From an uncultured bacterium (GTDB taxonomy: Bacteria; Hydrogenedentota; Hydrogenedentia; Hydrogenedentales; JAEUWI01): a DNA stretch of 5,682 bases. Position 1 is the first letter of the stretch; each line of letters starts with the position of its first letter. The DNA is taken from NCBI GenBank assembly GCA_937895305.1, contig CALAXS010000555.1:1-5682 (forward strand), given 5' to 3'. Below are positions 3,757-5,682 of this stretch, one piece after another. The notes beneath the pieces are model-generated. The model did not search any database. It saw only the letters and a list, made by a program, of their open reading frames with translations, and was not told the origin of the DNA. The position numbers were made by a program, and so were the translations under genes.

Positions 3757-5523
3757 TTACTCCATCACAATTTTTGCACGCGGGAAGCCAGCCGCGCCAG
3801 AACCTGCGCCAGGCGTGAGCTCTGCCCAGTGTCGGGGACGGTCAGGGACGGAGGGGTCCAGGTCGTTCTCTACGATGACGCAGCGTAGTGCACCACCCGG
3901 CTTCAATACATCCGGCGGTAGCAGGTCTTTGGGGAAGGCCGCTTCATAAATCGTTCTCCGCCCTTCCTGGTGAATACCCAACCGCACGTTATAGTTGATG
4001 GTTTCGCCTTCAACATCAACGCCCTTGTACAAGAAAACTTCAGGGCCTTTGGTGGTGAGACTCAATCCCCATTCCCAGTCGTTGATGAAAAGCTGCACGT
4101 TGTCTGCGGACCAGACGATATCGCCCGCGTAGGGCTGATGAAATTCGTCATCGTCCACTTCCACAGCGATGTAGAAATTATTTTCGTCCCACATAAATCG
4201 ACAGCTTACCTGAAGGTCATCGGTATCGCTGATGTCGAAGTCCCAGCCGTAAGGAAGGGGAATGGACGCGCTATGTTCCCATTCGTCGAGCCGGCCATCG
4301 ATGTTGATAGATTGTGCAATTTTGGGAGCGTTGAACAGCGGGATGAGTTTGATGGGGCGTTGTACATGGATAGGGGCCTGACCGGACGGGGTGACAGTGG
4401 TGATGAGCTCTGGTACAGGATAGCGCACGATTTCCGGTGATACCGCCTGAATTTCCAGCTGGAGGTCTCCATGATTCCCCGGGCCAAGTTTCACGGTACT
4501 TTGTTCAGGGGTGATGACCCAACCGGGCGGGTTCTTCCATTGCAGGGTCGCTTCGAGCACTACGTCCAGCGGATTGTCTATGGTGACGACGAGGGGCTGT
4601 GTGATGTCCTCGCCATAGGGTACTTCCAGTGCACGGGTATCAAAGGCACCGCGCACCTTTTTCAGCGTCTGGATACGCGCGTTTGTGACCACGTCATCGG
4701 CAAGAACATTACCGGGTTTGATGACGCTGATGTGGACATCGTCACCACGAACCTGGGTGTAGATGTAGTGGGCAAAGCCCCCTTCCTCCTCAGGGTCGTG
4801 CCGCTCTGCACCACCACCCCCTGTGACGATATAGCGGATACCGTCGCGCTCCCCATAGTCACGGTAGACGTGCCAGTGACAGCCGACGACGAGCTTAACG
4901 GGGTAGGCCTTGAGCAACTTGTGGACCTGAGCCCAATGCTTTTCAGCGTCGTCATAGGCGAAGAAAGGCTGATGGAGAAATACAAAGATGTGCTGGTCCC
5001 GACTTTGTTCCAGGTCTTCCTTGAGCCAATTCAGTTGTCCCTCGGAAATGCCATAGACCTGACCCTGCTCCTCGGAATTCAGCATAATAAAACGACTGTT
5101 CCCATAGGAGAAGGCAAAGCGCATGGGGCCGATACGGTCCGTATAAATCTTCTCCGTGGCCGGGTCAAAGACATCATGATTCCCGGCGACCGGGAAGAAA
5201 GGCACTTCAATCTGACCGACGACGCGCTCGAATTCATCCCACTGCGGTGCGATGCCCTCCGCTGCACCCCCCAGCACAAGATCACCCACATCCACCACAA
5301 AGTCCGGGCGGATGCGATTCCACTCGGCAATCATATCGAAGAAATCCTGCGGCAAAGTCACCGGCAACGTCGATCGTGTATCGCCCACCACCGCAAACTC
5401 AAAGCGGTCCGTAACCTGTCGGCTCTGGCCACGCAGCTGGTCGAACGCCTTGTCCACCAGCGTTTCCGCTGTGGCTGTTACAGAAAGGATTATCAAGGCA
5501 AGGGTATATAGACCATGTTTCAT
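3757..5523 (-). CDS. Exported calcineurin-like metallophosphoesterase with C-terminal CBM9/DOMON-like domain
   Basis: A 588-residue protein read on the minus strand. The ATG at 5523 is chosen over in-frame upstream ATGs because GGAG (5532-5535) sits eight bases before it and a signal peptide starts there (MKHG, hydrophobic core, cleavage near ATA-ET at 17-21). Phosphoesterase motifs follow in order: VVGDTR (45-50), DVGDLV (78-83), GNHD (114-117), LHQP (183-186) and GCHWH (214-218). These supply metal ligands Asp48, Asp81, Asn115, His184, His216 and His218. GDTR lacks the histidine of the usual DxH, and CHWH replaces GHxH. Residues about 300-400 look like a beta-sandwich spacer. Residues about 405-588, with INIDGRLDEWE, FYIAVEVDDDE and SADNVQLFI, match the CBM9/DOMON-like carbohydrate-binding fold. 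A role in hydrolysing a phosphoester in or near the cell envelope, possibly held on glycans, is inferred; the substrate is unknown. No confident promoter was found in 5524-5682. Confidence 0.9.
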   Translation of the reverse strand: MKHGLYTLALIILSVTATAETLVDKAFDQLRGQSRQVTDRFEFAVVGDTRSTLPVTLPQDFFDMIAEWNRIRPDFVVDVGDLVLGGAAEGIAPQWDEFERVVGQIEVPFFPVAGNHDVFDPATEKIYTDRIGPMRFAFSYGNSRFIMLNSEEQGQVYGISEGQLNWLKEDLEQSRDQHIFVFLHQPFFAYDDAEKHWAQVHKLLKAYPVKLVVGCHWHVYRDYGERDGIRYIVTGGGGAERHDPEEEGGFAHYIYTQVRGDDVHISVIKPGNVLADDVVTNARIQTLKKVRGAFDTRALEVPYGEDITQPLVVTIDNPLDVVLEATLQWKNPPGWVITPEQSTVKLGPGNHGDLQLEIQAVSPEIVRYPVPELITTVTPSGQAPIHVQRPIKLIPLFNAPKIAQSINIDGRLDEWEHSASIPLPYGWDFDISDTDDLQVSCRFMWDENNFYIAVEVDDDEFHQPYAGDIVWSADNVQLFINDWEWGLSLTTKGPEVFLYKGVDVEGETINYNVRLGIHQEGRRTIYEAAFPKDLLPPDVLKPGGALRCVIVENDLDPSVPDRPRHWAELTPGAGSGAAGFPRAKIVME

Positions 5524-5682
5524 GGTGGCGACTCCGAGGGGGGGATGGGGTTCTACGGTGTGGGCATGGTAGCATGGTCCCAATGAATATAGAAACTGGC
5601 CTATGCAACACATGCGCCTTTGCACAGCAAATTAACCATTTCATAGAATTCCATTATGTTAGTCCTATATCTCCACCACACC
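5524..5682. other. Right-edge intergenic region, no gene supported
   Basis: This stretch should carry the phosphoesterase promoter on the minus strand, but no well-spaced -35/-10 pair was found there. On the plus strand TTGCAC (5620-5625) and TAGAAT (5644-5649), 18 bases apart, form a weak candidate promoter for a divergent gene beyond the window. TGCAA (5620-5624 region, minus sense) and TTGCA (5604-5608 region) make a short inverted repeat of uncertain meaning. Confidence 0.3.

Noticed and set aside
3970..4440. 156-codon plus-strand open frame within the phosphoesterase C-terminal region
   Set aside because: It is the shadow of the CBM9-like coding region, with no domain recognised in it.
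4471..5511. 346-codon plus-strand open frame antisense to the phosphoesterase
   Set aside because: The minus strand carries a complete set of phosphoesterase motifs, a signal peptide and a ribosome site. The antisense frame has no recognisable domain and is a shadow.
5524..5625. Upstream in-frame ATGs (for example at 5625) as phosphoesterase start
   Set aside because: They would put 34 unrelated residues before a clear signal peptide, whereas GGAG sits correctly before the ATG at 5523.

Overview
The window carries four convincing protein genes and one roughly 740 bp repeat-rich spacer. Nothing in it fixes the species. Secreted sulfatase, secreted phosphoesterase with a carbohydrate-binding-like tail, long intergenic repeats and AGGAG-type ribosome sites would suit a polysaccharide-degrading Gram-negative bacterium of the Planctomycetes/Lentisphaerae/Hydrogenedentes kind. 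That placement is a soft inference from gene content only.

Positions 1-196 hold two inverted repeats and a plausible sigma70-type promoter. Positions 197-1613 are a tight two-gene plus-strand unit: an extended-SDR nucleotide-sugar epimerase resembling the WbpP group of UDP-HexNAc 4-epimerases, then, one base later, a CheX-fold protein whose catalytic ExxN pair reads DxxQ. Positions 1614-2350 contain no supported gene. They hold several dispersed-repeat types: an ACGCRGAG tandem, an inverted pair of GTCATTGCGAGG repeats, an inverted pair of GTCATTCCCGC hairpins, further hairpins of the same type, and an exact 23-bp second copy of the 3' end of the CheX-like gene.

Positions 2351-3742 (plus) encode an exported sulfatase with the CSPSR formylglycine motif and strong resemblance to heparan N-sulfatase (SGSH). 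Positions 3757-5523 (minus) encode an exported calcineurin-like metallophosphoesterase followed by a beta-sandwich-like linker and a CBM9/DOMON-like C-terminal domain. The two genes converge with a 14-bp gap. Together they suggest extracytoplasmic attack on sulfated or phosphorylated glycans, while the upstream pair belongs to surface-glycan precursor synthesis plus a signalling-type protein. A functional link between the two halves is not shown by the sequence.

The most interesting signals are the DxxQ CheX variant, the duplicated gene tail embedded in a mosaic of repeats, and the unusual active-site and domain make-up of the phosphoesterase.
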